Assembly (NCBI GenBank): GCA_021156365.1
Contig: JAJNDK010000011.1
Location: 62,001 to 126,000, forward strand
Reading direction: 5' to 3'
Source of the DNA: Bacteroidota bacterium
GTDB taxonomy: Bacteria > Bacteroidota > Bacteroidia > B-17B0 > Aurantibacillaceae
Length of the DNA: 64,000 bases
A model generated the notes under the pieces. That model had not been told where the DNA came from and searched no databases. It saw nothing but the letters and a program-made list of their open reading frames with translations. A program made the translations under genes and the position numbers. Positions 10,328 to 19,984 of this stretch are shown here, piece after piece. How positions within the stretch are numbered: position 1 is the stretch's first letter; each line of letters starts with the position of its first letter.

Positions 10328-13300
10328 TTGAAGAACCTATTTGAAATAAAAAATTGTTGGTATATAATTATATGCCTGCTACTGATAAGTAAGGTTGCTA
10401 TTTCACAATCCCCCGTCCTTAAAAACTTCACTATCAAAGACGGCTTGCCCAGCAATGAGATCTATACCATGTGTCTGGATTCAAAAGGTTTTATCTGGAT
10501 CTGTACGGATGCGGGCCTGGTGAAATACGATGCCAATACGTTTAAGATCTTCAATTCTTCGGATGGTCTTGCGGATAATACGGTCTTCCAGGTAAAGGAA
10601 GATAAGAAAGGAAGGATCTGGTACCGTACGTATTCGGGCAATATCGGTTATATTTCAAATGATACTGTTTTTAATATCGGAGCCAATGACTCCATTATCC
10701 GGTACCTTGTCGAAGGTATTGTGTGCTCCTTCCATATCGATGAGCAGAATACACTTTTCCTCGGCAGGCAATCCATGGGCAGGATCTCTTTTCTCAAAAT
10801 AAAACCTCCATATACGGCGGAAGATATAGAGGAAGTGTATCTGCAACAAGATCCCAATGCATGGATGGATATTATACTTTTTCCCGATGGAGACTTTGTC
10901 TATTCTGAAACCCGTTTTAGAGCCGGAACAGAAAAAAGGGAGATCAATTTTTATAACAGCCGGCATATTTTAGTGCTGAAGGACAGTCTGCCGGTAAAAG
11001 CAGGTCTCAGCTCTTCCCTTACCCGGACAGCATACAGGAACGGGCATTTTGCATTGGGAAACGGACACATTGTGAAAGAGTATGATCTTAAAACAAAACA
11101 TGTAAAACAAAGAGAGGTGGAAGGAGAAGTAATAAATGTTTATATCTCCAGAAAAAACGAGATCGTCATAGGTTTTCGGGACAAAGGAATAAAAATGCTC
11201 AGCGTAGACACGGTCAATCACCCGGATTACCTGATCTTAAAAGGTTTCTCGAGTTCGGATATATTGGAGGACAACAATAATATCTGGTACGCCACATTGA
11301 AAAACGGTTTATTCTTTACCGGTAATTCAAAATACATCCGTTATGATATTTCCAATCACCAATCCAAGCCGGTACGTTTTCTCCGGCCTTTGGGCAAGGA
11401 CCAGTTTGTGATCGGCTACGAAAGGGACGGATGTTTTTTATACCGGCTGGAAAATGAGAACATGAACCTGCAGACAGATCTTGGCGGACCTTTCCAAAAT
11501 ACAAAGGTCGCCTGGAACGTTTTTCAGCAAAGTCCGGAATTGCTCTTTTTAAGTTATACTGCTCATAGCCATCTTTACCATTGTGCCTCGCAAAAGGTCA
11601 TCCGGATAAGTAATCCGGCTATCAGTAATGCTGCATTCTCGGGGGTGCATTTTTATAAGTCCGATCTGATCGGGTATAGTTATTCAAGGGCTGTCGTGTT
11701 CGATCCGCTTGATTATTCTACAAAGATCGTGGTAAGCTCGGACGATCGCCTCACTTCCTTTGCCTGTGATCCTGTTACCGGCAAAGCGTTTTTCGGCGCC
11801 ATACATGGTTTGTATACCTTTTACGGACAGGAGGAGATCGTAGAGAAAGACCGGTTGCATACATTCCGGGTAAAGGATCTCCGGTTCCTGGATAGTAAAC
11901 TTTACATCGCTACTAAAGGTATAGGTCTTGTGGTAATGTCGGATACACTTCTCGACACGATCACCAGTAACAAGGGATTGATCAGCAACGTATGCGAAAA
12001 GATCTTTATAAGCGGAAAGGATTGCTGGGTGAGCTCTAATCTCGGCCTGAGCAAAGTCACGTATTCCGGATACGGGAAATATGAGGTTGTAAACTATCCC
12101 CTCAAGGATTTTGAAACGCCTTCACTCATCCAGGATTTTTTTGTTCGCGACAGCACGCTGTATTTTGCATCCGGTCCTATTGTGTATGCTTATCCTCTGG
12201 CAGAGCAGGAGGAACGTAGAGTGCCTTTTTATATCTATAGCCTGGAGGCAAACAACCAGCTGATCCAGGATCGTAAAGACGTAGAACTGTCTTCCGAACA
12301 ATCCAATATCAGGATCTGTTTCGCTGCTTTATATTACAATTTTAAGGGAAGTGTTCGCTATCGCTATAAATTATTACCGAATGATGAAGGATGGATCTAC
12401 ACAAATGAAAATATGCTGCTCTTTCCCAATCTGTCCCCCGGCTCTTATTCTATTGTGCTGCAGGCACAAAAAAACAATGGAAGCTGGATCGAATGCCGGG
12501 AGAAATTACAATTCACTATACAAAAACCATTCTGGAGGAAATGGTGGTTTATCCTGGCACTGTCGCTGGCCGGTGGAACAGCAGCAGCTTACCTTACTTA
12601 TGTGTTGTACAAAAAGAAAGTAGGAAGAGAATTAACCGAAAACAAACTGAAGATCCGTTTATATAATCTTGAAATTAAAGCGATGAAAGCGCAGATGAAT
12701 CCGCATTTTATTTTCAATTCGCTTAATTCCATTCAGTATCTTATCCTTGCCAATGAAAACGATAATGCCTACCGGTACCTTACAAAATTTTCGAAGCTGG
12801 TACGGATGCTGCTCGAAAGCAATGAAAAAGAAACCCTTCCGGTGGATACGGAAGTAGAGATACTGAAAAGATACCTGGAGATAGAAGCATTGCGTCTGAA
12901 GGATTCGTTTTCGTATGAAATAAACATACATCCTTCCGTAGAAATAACGAAAAAGATCCCGCACATGATGATCCAGCCTTTTGTGGAGAATGCCATCTGG
13001 CACGGTTTGATGTTTACAAAAGTGGATCGCCGGTTGAGTATTTCCTTCTCTCAGAAAAATGAGTGGGAAATCGAATGTATAGTAGAAGACAATGGAATTG
13101 GGATCAATAAAAATGCAGAGATGAAAAAGGAAAGCCGGGCAGAAAAATCACTGGCAACGGAATTTATAAGGGAGCGTCTTCAGCTGTTTTCTAACACAAT
13201 GGGCCGTTCATATAGCTTTTCGATAACGGATAAAAGTGAAAGTGGCCTAGGAGAAACGGGCACTGTTGTGAGGATCTGTCTGCCTTTATTCGATAACTAA
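10328..13300 (+). CDS. Two-component propeller sensor histidine kinase (LytS-type)
   Basis: This is a 990-aa membrane sensor. The start is a TTG at 10328: an in-frame stop sits at 10310, and only this start keeps the signal peptide (WYIIICLLLISKVAIS). Residues ~30-640 form a periplasmic beta-propeller of Reg_prop type (for example GLPSNEIYTMCLDSKGFIWI), followed by a Y_Y_Y domain (about 660-735) and a transmembrane helix (about 739-761). A His_kinase domain follows, with the phospho-acceptor His793 in MNPHFIFNSLNS. The HATPase part has Asn888 in PFVENAIWHG and the G box DNGIGI. It should phosphorylate a LytTR regulator, most likely the one at 6365-7126. Its 5' end is duplicated in the decayed gene at 7374. 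Confidence 0.93.
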   Translation: MKNLFEIKNCWYIIICLLLISKVAISQSPVLKNFTIKDGLPSNEIYTMCLDSKGFIWICTDAGLVKYDANTFKIFNSSDGLADNTVFQVKEDKKGRIWYRTYSGNIGYISNDTVFNIGANDSIIRYLVEGIVCSFHIDEQNTLFLGRQSMGRISFLKIKPPYTAEDIEEVYLQQDPNAWMDIILFPDGDFVYSETRFRAGTEKREINFYNSRHILVLKDSLPVKAGLSSSLTRTAYRNGHFALGNGHIVKEYDLKTKHVKQREVEGEVINVYISRKNEIVIGFRDKGIKMLSVDTVNHPDYLILKGFSSSDILEDNNNIWYATLKNGLFFTGNSKYIRYDISNHQSKPVRFLRPLGKDQFVIGYERDGCFLYRLENENMNLQTDLGGPFQNTKVAWNVFQQSPELLFLSYTAHSHLYHCASQKVIRISNPAISNAAFSGVHFYKSDLIGYSYSRAVVFDPLDYSTKIVVSSDDRLTSFACDPVTGKAFFGAIHGLYTFYGQEEIVEKDRLHTFRVKDLRFLDSKLYIATKGIGLVVMSDTLLDTITSNKGLISNVCEKIFISGKDCWVSSNLGLSKVTYSGYGKYEVVNYPLKDFETPSLIQDFFVRDSTLYFASGPIVYAYPLAEQEERRVPFYIYSLEANNQLIQDRKDVELSSEQSNIRICFAALYYNFKGSVRYRYKLLPNDEGWIYTNENMLLFPNLSPGSYSIVLQAQKNNGSWIECREKLQFTIQKPFWRKWWFILALSLAGGTAAAYLTYVLYKKKVGRELTENKLKIRLYNLEIKAMKAQMNPHFIFNSLNSIQYLILANENDNAYRYLTKFSKLVRMLLESNEKETLPVDTEVEILKRYLEIEALRLKDSFSYEINIHPSVEITKKIPHMMIQPFVENAIWHGLMFTKVDRRLSISFSQKNEWEIECIVEDNGIGINKNAEMKKESRAEKSLATEFIRERLQLFSNTMGRSYSFSITDKSESGLGETGTVVRICLPLFDN

Positions 13301-13340
13301 GCCTTCTTTAAATCCTGTCCTGAAAAAAAATTCTTAAGGA

Positions 13341-14288
13341 TCAAAACCCGATCGCATTCAAACGCGCTATAGTTTGTTTGCAATCATCCATCAGCTCTTT
13401 TACAATCTCTGCAGCCGGTTTTATCGCAGTGATCGCTCCCGACACCTGTCCTATTTCCAGTTCCCCTTCGCTGAGATCGCCTTCGAACATACCCTTTTTG
13501 GCACGTGCCCGGCCCAACAATGTTGTCAGCTCTTCTTTGGAAGCGCCTGTTTGTTCGGCAGCTAATACCTTGTTGCAAAAATCATTTTTAATAAGGCGCA
13601 CAGGTGTCAGCTGTTTCAGGGTAAGGATCGTATCACCTTCCTGAGCTTTCACCACCGTGTCTTTGAATGCCTGGTGAGCCGATGACTCGGGAGTGGCCAC
13701 AAAACGGCTCCCTACCTGCACGGCATCCGCTCCCAATGCGAGGCAGGCAGCCATCGCCTGGCCGGATCCGATACCTCCCGCTGCGATCAGAGGAATGTTG
13801 ATCGCTTTTTTAACCTGTGGGATCAACACCAGTGTTGTCGTTTCTTCCCGTCCATTGTGCCCTCCGGCTTCAAAACCTTCTGCCACTACTGCATTTACAC
13901 CTGCTTCCTGGCTTTTCAGTGCGAATTTCACATTAGAGACCACATGAACCACAGTTATGCCCTTTTCCTGCAGGTGTCCTGTCCAGGTTTTCGGATTTCC
14001 GGCCGAAGTAAAAACGATCTTAACGCCTTCCTCCACGATCACCTTCATGTGTTCCTCGATATTGGGATAGAGTAGGGGAACATTTACCCCGAAAGGCTTA
14101 TCGGTGGCTTTTTTACATTTTTGTATGTGTTCGCGCAATATCTCCGGGTACATCGAGCCGGCTCCTATCAATCCCAGGCCGCCTGCATTGCTCACTGCAG
14201 ATGCCAGCTCCCAGCCGCTGCACCAGATCATCCCGGCCTGTATGATCGGGTATTCAATTTGAAAGAGCTTACAAATGGCGTTGTTCAT
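13341..14288 (-). CDS. Nitronate monooxygenase / FabK-like FMN enzyme
   Basis: This is a TIM-barrel flavoenzyme of the 2-nitropropane dioxygenase family, 315 aa. I chose the ATG at 14288 because the fold begins there (FQIEYPIIQAGM); an in-frame upstream start at 14381 would add 31 unrelated residues. Family features are the N-terminal PIIQAGM strand, EAGGHNG with the catalytic-site His, and the FMN phosphate-binding segments AAGGIGSGQAM and GADAVQVGSRF. It may oxidise alkyl nitronates or act as an enoyl-ACP reductase; the sequence alone does not decide between these. It is divergent from the outer-membrane gene at 14382, with 93 bases between the starts, and convergent with the kinase gene. 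Confidence 0.85.
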   Translation of the reverse strand: MNNAICKLFQIEYPIIQAGMIWCSGWELASAVSNAGGLGLIGAGSMYPEILREHIQKCKKATDKPFGVNVPLLYPNIEEHMKVIVEEGVKIVFTSAGNPKTWTGHLQEKGITVVHVVSNVKFALKSQEAGVNAVVAEGFEAGGHNGREETTTLVLIPQVKKAINIPLIAAGGIGSGQAMAACLALGADAVQVGSRFVATPESSAHQAFKDTVVKAQEGDTILTLKQLTPVRLIKNDFCNKVLAAEQTGASKEELTTLLGRARAKKGMFEGDLSEGELEIGQVSGAITAIKPAAEIVKELMDDCKQTIARLNAIGF

Positions 14289-14321
14289 AAGGGAATATGT
14301 TAAATTCGTCTGATAAATGGA

Positions 14322-14352
14322 TTTGTACGAAAGTATAAATTTTTTATATTTG
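14322..14352 (+). promoter_or_regulatory. Bacteroidota-type promoter for the 14382 gene
   Basis: A TTTG (14322-14325) and TATATTTG (14345-14352) are separated by 19 bases. This matches the TTTG-N19-TAnnTTTG consensus of the Bacteroidota primary sigma factor. The -7 box lies 29 bases upstream of the ATG. Confidence 0.75.
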
Positions 14353-14381
14353 TAGTTGCTAATTAGAATAATATCACCCAA

Positions 14382-15323
14382 ATGGTAGGAAAATTACGTT
14401 TAATAACCATAGCTATTCTGGCTCTTATCAGCTTTAATAGTTATTCTCAATATTTGTTTGAATACGGCGGAAGCGTTGGTATTGCAAACTACCTGGGCGA
14501 GATAGGCGGTAAGGAAAAGACCCGCCGTGATTTTGTGGCGGATATGAAAATGTCCAAAACCCGCCAGTCGGCATCCGGTTTTTTACGTTATAAGTTCCAT
14601 CCTCATTTCTATGCAAAGGCTGAATTGATGTATATGAGGATCTCCGGCGATGACAAATTGTCTACAAATCCTGCGCGTAATGCCCGTAACCTGAGCTTTA
14701 CCAACGATATGTTCGACCTTTGTGCTACGGGTCAGTTCGTTTTTTATGAAAATACCGATCTTGGTTCCGATTACCGTTTCCGCCTGGCTTTCAGAGCCTA
14801 TGTAGGTGGTGGTATCGGTGGTTTCTACAGCAATCCAAAAGCAAAATACAATGGCTCCATGGTTGCACTTCGCCCCCTGGAAACAGAAGGAGTTACCTAC
14901 AAAGCCATCGGCCTTACAGTACCTGCTACCATTGGGTTTCATTTTACCTACCGGAAAAAACACCGTTTTGGCTGGGAGCTGAACTGGAGAACAACATTTA
15001 CCGATTACCTTGATGATGTATCACAGGGTTGGGGCGATCCTTCCAAAATGACGGCTACAGGTGCTGCATTGTCCAACAGGACAACAGAGCTGGATCCGGA
15101 TCAGTTTGAAGATCTCGGGTACCTGAATAATTTCGGTTATGATCCCGTACACAACCCTACCAACAAAAGAGGAGATCCTACTCACAATGATTCGTACCTG
15201 ACCATGAATTTTTCTTACAGTTATGTAATAAGAGGAAAAAGTAGTTTCTACCGTTCCCGCTACGGATCCTTTTTCAACAAAAGAGGAAGAAGCAAGATCC
15301 GTAAGATCAGAGCGAAATTCTAA
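14382..15323 (+). CDS. Outer-membrane beta-barrel protein (DUF6089-like)
   Basis: This is a 313-aa protein with a signal peptide (residues 1-22, ending FNSYS). A beta-barrel-type sequence follows, with alternating aromatic/hydrophobic strands, for example FEYGGSVGIANYLGEIGG at the N-terminus and SYLTMNFSYSYVIRGK near the C-terminus. The Bacteroidota family it resembles is annotated only as DUF6089/outer-membrane protein, with no proven role. It ends in a very basic tail (RSRYGSFFNKRGRSKIRKIR). It is a single-gene unit with a consensus promoter upstream and a terminator 22 bases after the stop. Confidence 0.8.
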   Translation: MVGKLRLITIAILALISFNSYSQYLFEYGGSVGIANYLGEIGGKEKTRRDFVADMKMSKTRQSASGFLRYKFHPHFYAKAELMYMRISGDDKLSTNPARNARNLSFTNDMFDLCATGQFVFYENTDLGSDYRFRLAFRAYVGGGIGGFYSNPKAKYNGSMVALRPLETEGVTYKAIGLTVPATIGFHFTYRKKHRFGWELNWRTTFTDYLDDVSQGWGDPSKMTATGAALSNRTTELDPDQFEDLGYLNNFGYDPVHNPTNKRGDPTHNDSYLTMNFSYSYVIRGKSSFYRSRYGSFFNKRGRSKIRKIRAKF

Positions 15324-15345
15324 AGAATTTAAACGTATACGAATG

Positions 15346-15382
15346 AACCCTTTCTCCCTGATCCGGGATGAAAGGGTTTTTT
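15346..15382 (+). terminator. Intrinsic terminator of the 14382 gene
   Basis: AACCCTTTC (15346-15354) pairs with GAAAGGGTT (15370-15378), with an inner TCCC/GGGA pairing, and a run of six T ends at 15382. Confidence 0.88.
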
Positions 15383-15419
15383 ATTTCCGCTATGCTGCCG
15401 TTCTATTCTATAAACAAAT

Positions 15420-15427
15420 TACCTTTG
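15420..15427 (+). promoter_or_regulatory. Possible -7 box TACCTTTG close to the arginase-family start
   Basis: TACCTTTG fits TAnnTTTG exactly and ends 7 bases before the ATG at 15435. No TTTG is visible at the expected upstream spacing. If used, the transcript would be leaderless or nearly so. Confidence 0.35.
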
Positions 15428-15434
15428 TACTTCT

Positions 15435-16496
15435 ATGAGTCTTTTTCCATATCTCAAATTATACAACGATACGCATATCCGTGAGATCACCCGTAAACGT
15501 TCGCAGGAAACCAGGGCGGGAGAAAAAGTGCGAACCATTAAAAATTTTCCGGAAGATCTGGCAGGAGATCCGGCCACTTTTGTATTACTGGGCCTGCCTG
15601 AAGACGTTGGAGTGAGAGCCAACTACGGAAGGGGTGGAACACAGACTGCCTGGAAACCTGCATTGGAAAATATCCTGAACCTGCAGAGCAATGGTTTCTT
15701 CAGCGGCGAAGAATTGCTGGTATTGGGACATATCGATTTTGAGGATATCCTGAAGAAATCAGAGCAGTTGAAGACAAAAGAAAAGGGTGATATCGAATAC
15801 CTCCGCAAACTGGTTGAATTCATCGATTCGAGGGTTTTCGAGATCGTACGGAACATCGTATCGGCAGGTAAAATACCGATCATTATCGGCGGGGGGCACA
15901 ACAATGCGTATCCGAATATCAAAGCAGCCAACGAAGGACTGAAACAGTCCGAGAAAATAAAACAGAAAGGCATCAATGTGATCAACTGCGATCCGCATTC
16001 GGATTTCCGCCCTTTGGAAGGAAGACACAGTGGCAATGGTTTCAGCTATGCCTATGAGGAAAATATCCTGAAAAAATATGCTGTGTTGGGACTGCACGAA
16101 TCATACAATACACAGCAGGTGCTCAATAAATTCGAATCAGACAAAGAATTTTTATTCTACACCACCTTCGAAGATATGTTTATCCGTGAGCGGATCACGT
16201 ATGAGGAATCACTGAATGCCTGTATCGGTTTTTGTAAGGATAATTATTGTGGAGTGGAGCTGGATCTGGATGCGATCACCAATGTTCCTTCCAGTGCAAA
16301 AACATCCAGCGGGCTCTCACCTGTTCAGGCCCGGAGATATGTGTACCAGGCGGCCAAACAGCTGAAGTGTTGTTATTTCCATATTGCAGAAGGTGCGCCT
16401 GTATTGGCCCATATAAAGGCAGATAATAAAACGGGTAAGCTGATCTCCTACCTGGTGACCGATTTTATCAAAGGATACCGCGAAAAAGAAGTTTAG
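15435..16496 (+). CDS. Arginase/formimidoylglutamase-family hydrolase
   Basis: This is a binuclear-manganese ureohydrolase of 353 aa that splits a guanidino or formimino group from a substrate such as formimidoylglutamate or agmatine. Metal-binding motifs appear in the family order: GGGHNNAYP (first His; classic arginases have GGGHD), CDPHSDFR (Asp-His-Asp), and ELDLDAI (the last Asp pair). The first ~60 residues are a longer N-terminal segment than in classical arginase. Such Bacteroidota proteins are usually annotated as formimidoylglutamase, but no hut genes lie nearby, so the substrate is open. It stands alone between a terminator and purA. Confidence 0.85.
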   Translation: MSLFPYLKLYNDTHIREITRKRSQETRAGEKVRTIKNFPEDLAGDPATFVLLGLPEDVGVRANYGRGGTQTAWKPALENILNLQSNGFFSGEELLVLGHIDFEDILKKSEQLKTKEKGDIEYLRKLVEFIDSRVFEIVRNIVSAGKIPIIIGGGHNNAYPNIKAANEGLKQSEKIKQKGINVINCDPHSDFRPLEGRHSGNGFSYAYEENILKKYAVLGLHESYNTQQVLNKFESDKEFLFYTTFEDMFIRERITYEESLNACIGFCKDNYCGVELDLDAITNVPSSAKTSSGLSPVQARRYVYQAAKQLKCCYFHIAEGAPVLAHIKADNKTGKLISYLVTDFIKGYREKEV

Positions 16497-16680
16497 CCAT
16501 TGCTGGTGTTGTTATCAACAGTTCAATCGCTTTTCCGGTGATCAGAACCAGCAAAGACACCGTAAAAGAAGCCTGAATAGCCTTTCTTTACTACACTTTT
16601 ACTTTTTAACAACTTATCAGATTTTTTCTGCCAACCCTTATTTTTTTAGTAATTTTAGCCCTTTCAAAAATAACAGAATC

Positions 16681-17964
16681 ATGAGCGCAGATGTATTGTT
16701 AGGATTGCAGTGGGGAGATGAGGGCAAAGGAAAGATCGTAGATGTTCTTACGCCTAAATACGATATTATTGCCCGTTTTCAGGGCGGACCGAATGCAGGT
16801 CACACACTCGAGTTCAACGGCATCAAACACGTGTTGCATACGATCCCCAGTGGAATTTTTCACGATACCAATATCAATGTTGTCGGTAATGGTGTAGTGA
16901 TCGATCCGGTGATCTTCAAAAAAGAGATCGATGCCCTGAAGCAAATGGGCGTTGACGTGAAAAATAAACTACTGATCTCCAAACGCGCACATCTGATCCT
17001 TCCTACACACCGCTTGCTGGATGCGGCCTCCGAAGCTGCCAAAGGCAAAGACAAGATCGGTTCCACCCTGAAAGGGATCGGGCCGGCCTATATGGACAAA
17101 ACGGGGCGGAACGGACTTCGTGTAGGTGATATCAGCTCAACAGCTTTTAAACAAAAATACGATGCATTGGTGGCCAAGCACAGACAGCTGCTGGCCTTCC
17201 ATAATTTCGAATACAATTTGTCCGAACTGGAGCCTGCCTTCTTTGAGGGGATCGAAGTGCTGAAACAATTAGAGCATATCGACAGTGAATTGTATATCAA
17301 TAACGCTCTCCGCTCAGGTAAAAAAGTACTTGCAGAAGGTGCGCAAGGCTCTTTGCTCGATATCGATTTCGGGACCTATCCATTTGTCACTTCCTCCAAT
17401 ACGGTAACAGCCGGTGCCTGCACGGGACTTGGTGTGGCGCCTAACAGGATCGGAAATGTGATCGGGATTTTCAAAGCGTATTGTACCCGTGTGGGTAGCG
17501 GACCTTTCCCTACCGAGCTGGACAATGCTGTTGGGGAGAAGATCCGTATGGTAGGACGCGAATTTGGTGCTACCACAGGCCGTCCACGGAGATGTGGCTG
17601 GCTGGATCTTCCGGCTCTGAATTACGCGATCATGATCAACGGGGTTACGGAACTGATGATGATGAAAGCGGATATACTGAGCGAATTTGATGAAATCAGC
17701 ATCTGTACACATTACAAATACAAAGGTGAGACCATCGATTACCTTCCGTATGATATTATCGATAACGATGTAGAACCTGTATACACTAAACTAAAAGGAT
17801 GGAAGTGCGATCTCACAAAAATGGAAAATGTGGATCAGCTCCCGGCTGAATTAAAAGAGTACATTCGTTATATTGAAAAACAGACCGGCGTTCCCATAAG
17901 TATTGTTTCCCTCGGCCCCGACAGGAAACAAACGATCTTTATGGAACCGGCCCTGGTAAAATAA
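16681..17964 (+). CDS. purA: Adenylosuccinate synthetase
   Basis: This enzyme joins IMP and aspartate, using GTP, to give adenylosuccinate in AMP synthesis. The 427-aa length is normal for the family. The N-terminal P-loop QWGDEGKGKIVD, the IMP-binding GGPNAGHT, KGIGPAYMDK, the ATTGRPRRCGWLD segment and the C-terminal SLGPDRKQTI are all present. The gene is complete, preceded by 184 bases without a gene and followed 31 bases later by the sulfatase-type membrane protein. That spacing allows co-transcription but does not prove it. Confidence 0.98.
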   Translation: MSADVLLGLQWGDEGKGKIVDVLTPKYDIIARFQGGPNAGHTLEFNGIKHVLHTIPSGIFHDTNINVVGNGVVIDPVIFKKEIDALKQMGVDVKNKLLISKRAHLILPTHRLLDAASEAAKGKDKIGSTLKGIGPAYMDKTGRNGLRVGDISSTAFKQKYDALVAKHRQLLAFHNFEYNLSELEPAFFEGIEVLKQLEHIDSELYINNALRSGKKVLAEGAQGSLLDIDFGTYPFVTSSNTVTAGACTGLGVAPNRIGNVIGIFKAYCTRVGSGPFPTELDNAVGEKIRMVGREFGATTGRPRRCGWLDLPALNYAIMINGVTELMMMKADILSEFDEISICTHYKYKGETIDYLPYDIIDNDVEPVYTKLKGWKCDLTKMENVDQLPAELKEYIRYIEKQTGVPISIVSLGPDRKQTIFMEPALVK

Positions 17965-17995
17965 GCTGTATCGAAGCACCGTTTATTTAATTGAT

Positions 17996-19894
17996 ATGCA
18001 CATGCAGGTTTATCTTGGCAGGATCAAATTTCTATTACTGGTTCTTGCACTGGTTTTGTTCTGCTATGCAGATTGCCGGCTTCTTTTTTACCTGTTCAAC
18101 CGGGAAGCCTTCCCGGGCATGAGCTTTACAGAGCTGGTGTATGCTTTCCTGGTTGGTTTGCGTTTCGATATATCCGCAGCCTTGTACATGAATGTACTTC
18201 TTATATTCATCATAGCGCTGCCTTTCAACCTCTTCAGGTATAAGCTTACCCGCGGCATCGCAAAAACGTATTTCCTTATTGCCAATGGGATCTCCATGCT
18301 GGCCAATTGTGCGGATTTCGCTTATTTCGGCTTCATTCACAAACGGACCACTATCGATGTATTTTCGCTGATGACGAAGCAAACCGACATGGGTGAGCTT
18401 CTTCCTTTATTCCTGCGCGATTTCTGGTATGTATTTGTTATAACGATCGCATTTATCGTTGTATTGAATTTCGGTTACAACAAATTGTTTAAGCGTTTTG
18501 TAGTGTACAACGAAACGGAAGCGTTTGTATGGAAGCCGATGCTCTATCGCTCCCTTTTGTTTGTCCTGATGGGTGGTCTTACTGTGTTGGGAATGCGCGG
18601 CGGATTGCAGCTGCGGCCATTAGGAATGGTGAACGCCGGCGACAACGTGAAAGCAGAAGAGATACCTTTGGTGATCAACACACCTTTCAGCATCATGGCA
18701 TCCATAGAGTTGAGCGGCCTCGAAGAAAAAAACTATTTCTCCGAAGCGGAGAGCAAACGTTTGTTCGATCCCTGCAAAAAAACTGCGGATACAGTTGCCT
18801 TCAAACCTTTGAATGTAGTGATCATTATCCTTGAGAGCTTTTCGAAAGAGTACACAGGGCTTTCGGGAAAAACATCCTGCACACCCTTCCTGGATTCGCT
18901 GATGAATGAAAGTCATAATTTTGTAAATGCATATGCAAACGGGAAACGCTCTATCGAAGGCATTCCTGCCGTCCTGTCGGGCATTCCTTCCATGCAGGAA
19001 GCCTATCTTCATACCCTGTACAATAATAACAGGATAAGCAGTATTGCGAAAGTACTGAAGTCAGAAGGATACAACTCATCTTTTTATCATGGTGGCACCA
19101 ACGGGACGATGAGCTTTGATTCGTATTGCAAGCTGGCCGGTTTCGACCGGTATTATGGCAGGAAAGAATATGCCAACGAAGCGGATTACGACGGCAGCTG
19201 GGGCATCTGGGACGAACCCTTTTTCGAACGCTACGGACAGGAACTCGATAAAATGAAACCACCTTTTGTCAGTGCGGTGTTTTCACTCAGTTCGCATCAT
19301 CCTTTTATTGTTCCGGATAAATACAAGACTGTATTCATAGAAGACAGTCTGCCTATTCACAAATGTGTCCGTTATACGGATCATGCTTTGCGTAAATTTT
19401 TTAATACGGCAAAAACAAAAAGCTGGTTCAAAAACACCTTGTTTGTTATCACGGCGGACCATACGGGGCCGAGCCTGGACTGGAGCCGTTCGGGGAATTT
19501 CCAGGTGCCGCTTCTTTTCTACCAGCAGGGCTCCGGTTTAAAGGCTACAGACTCCACGCTCACACAGCAGATCGATATTATGAACGGGATATTACATTAC
19601 CTGAGCTACGATAAGCCGTATTTTTCGTTTGGGAATGATCCTTTTGCGAAGGAGGAGCTGCATTACTCCGTCAGCTACGACAATAACTGCCCGCAGATAT
19701 TTTGGGACCAATACATGATCATGTTCAATGAAGCAGCCAATAAAGAAACTGTACTGAAGATCAAGGGGAGGGCAATAACAGAAATGCCCGATCCTTCTTC
19801 TGTCAGGGGATTTAAAGAGGCAAGGGAAAAGCTAAGAGCATTTATCCAGGTTTATAACAGCAGGCTTATCAATAATAAGATGACCTGCGAATAA
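17996..19894 (+). CDS. LTA-synthase-family membrane sulfatase/phosphoglycerol transferase-like protein
   Basis: This is a 632-aa protein with about five N-terminal transmembrane helices (residues ~10-200) and an extracytoplasmic alkaline-phosphatase-fold domain (about 270-560). In the LtaS family such domains transfer phosphoglycerol or phosphoethanolamine groups to envelope lipids or glycans. Visible family elements are IIILESFSKEY (metal-binding Glu), NGKRSIEGIPAVLSGIPSMQ around the nucleophile position, and ITADHTGPS (metal-binding Asp-His). Bacteroidota lack lipoteichoic acid, so the true acceptor is unknown. ATG 17996 and ATG 18002 are both plausible starts. It is convergent with the PorP/SprF gene. 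Confidence 0.85.
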   Translation: MHMQVYLGRIKFLLLVLALVLFCYADCRLLFYLFNREAFPGMSFTELVYAFLVGLRFDISAALYMNVLLIFIIALPFNLFRYKLTRGIAKTYFLIANGISMLANCADFAYFGFIHKRTTIDVFSLMTKQTDMGELLPLFLRDFWYVFVITIAFIVVLNFGYNKLFKRFVVYNETEAFVWKPMLYRSLLFVLMGGLTVLGMRGGLQLRPLGMVNAGDNVKAEEIPLVINTPFSIMASIELSGLEEKNYFSEAESKRLFDPCKKTADTVAFKPLNVVIIILESFSKEYTGLSGKTSCTPFLDSLMNESHNFVNAYANGKRSIEGIPAVLSGIPSMQEAYLHTLYNNNRISSIAKVLKSEGYNSSFYHGGTNGTMSFDSYCKLAGFDRYYGRKEYANEADYDGSWGIWDEPFFERYGQELDKMKPPFVSAVFSLSSHHPFIVPDKYKTVFIEDSLPIHKCVRYTDHALRKFFNTAKTKSWFKNTLFVITADHTGPSLDWSRSGNFQVPLLFYQQGSGLKATDSTLTQQIDIMNGILHYLSYDKPYFSFGNDPFAKEELHYSVSYDNNCPQIFWDQYMIMFNEAANKETVLKIKGRAITEMPDPSSVRGFKEAREKLRAFIQVYNSRLINNKMTCE

Positions 19895-19968
19895 TCCTTC
19901 TTTTTCTTGTTGTATAGAAAGGTTGAATTCTTTTAACCTATCGCTGACAGGTCTAAAGGAGTGCCGCT

Positions 19969-19984
19969 CCCGATAGCTATCGGG
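19969..19984. repeat. 16-bp perfect palindrome in a convergent intergenic gap
   Basis: CCCGATAGCTATCGGG is a perfect palindrome, followed by further GC-rich self-complementary bits (TTCGCGAA, CTCGCGAG) up to about 20012. It lies between two converging genes. From memory, this palindrome recurs in intergenic DNA of other Bacteroidota, so it may be an interspersed repeat, possibly acting as a bidirectional terminator. Confidence 0.6.

Noticed and set aside
14289-14381. N-terminal extension of the nitronate monooxygenase-like gene
   Set aside because: The extra 31 residues are unlike the family and would overlap the promoter of the divergent gene; the fold starts at the ATG at 14288.
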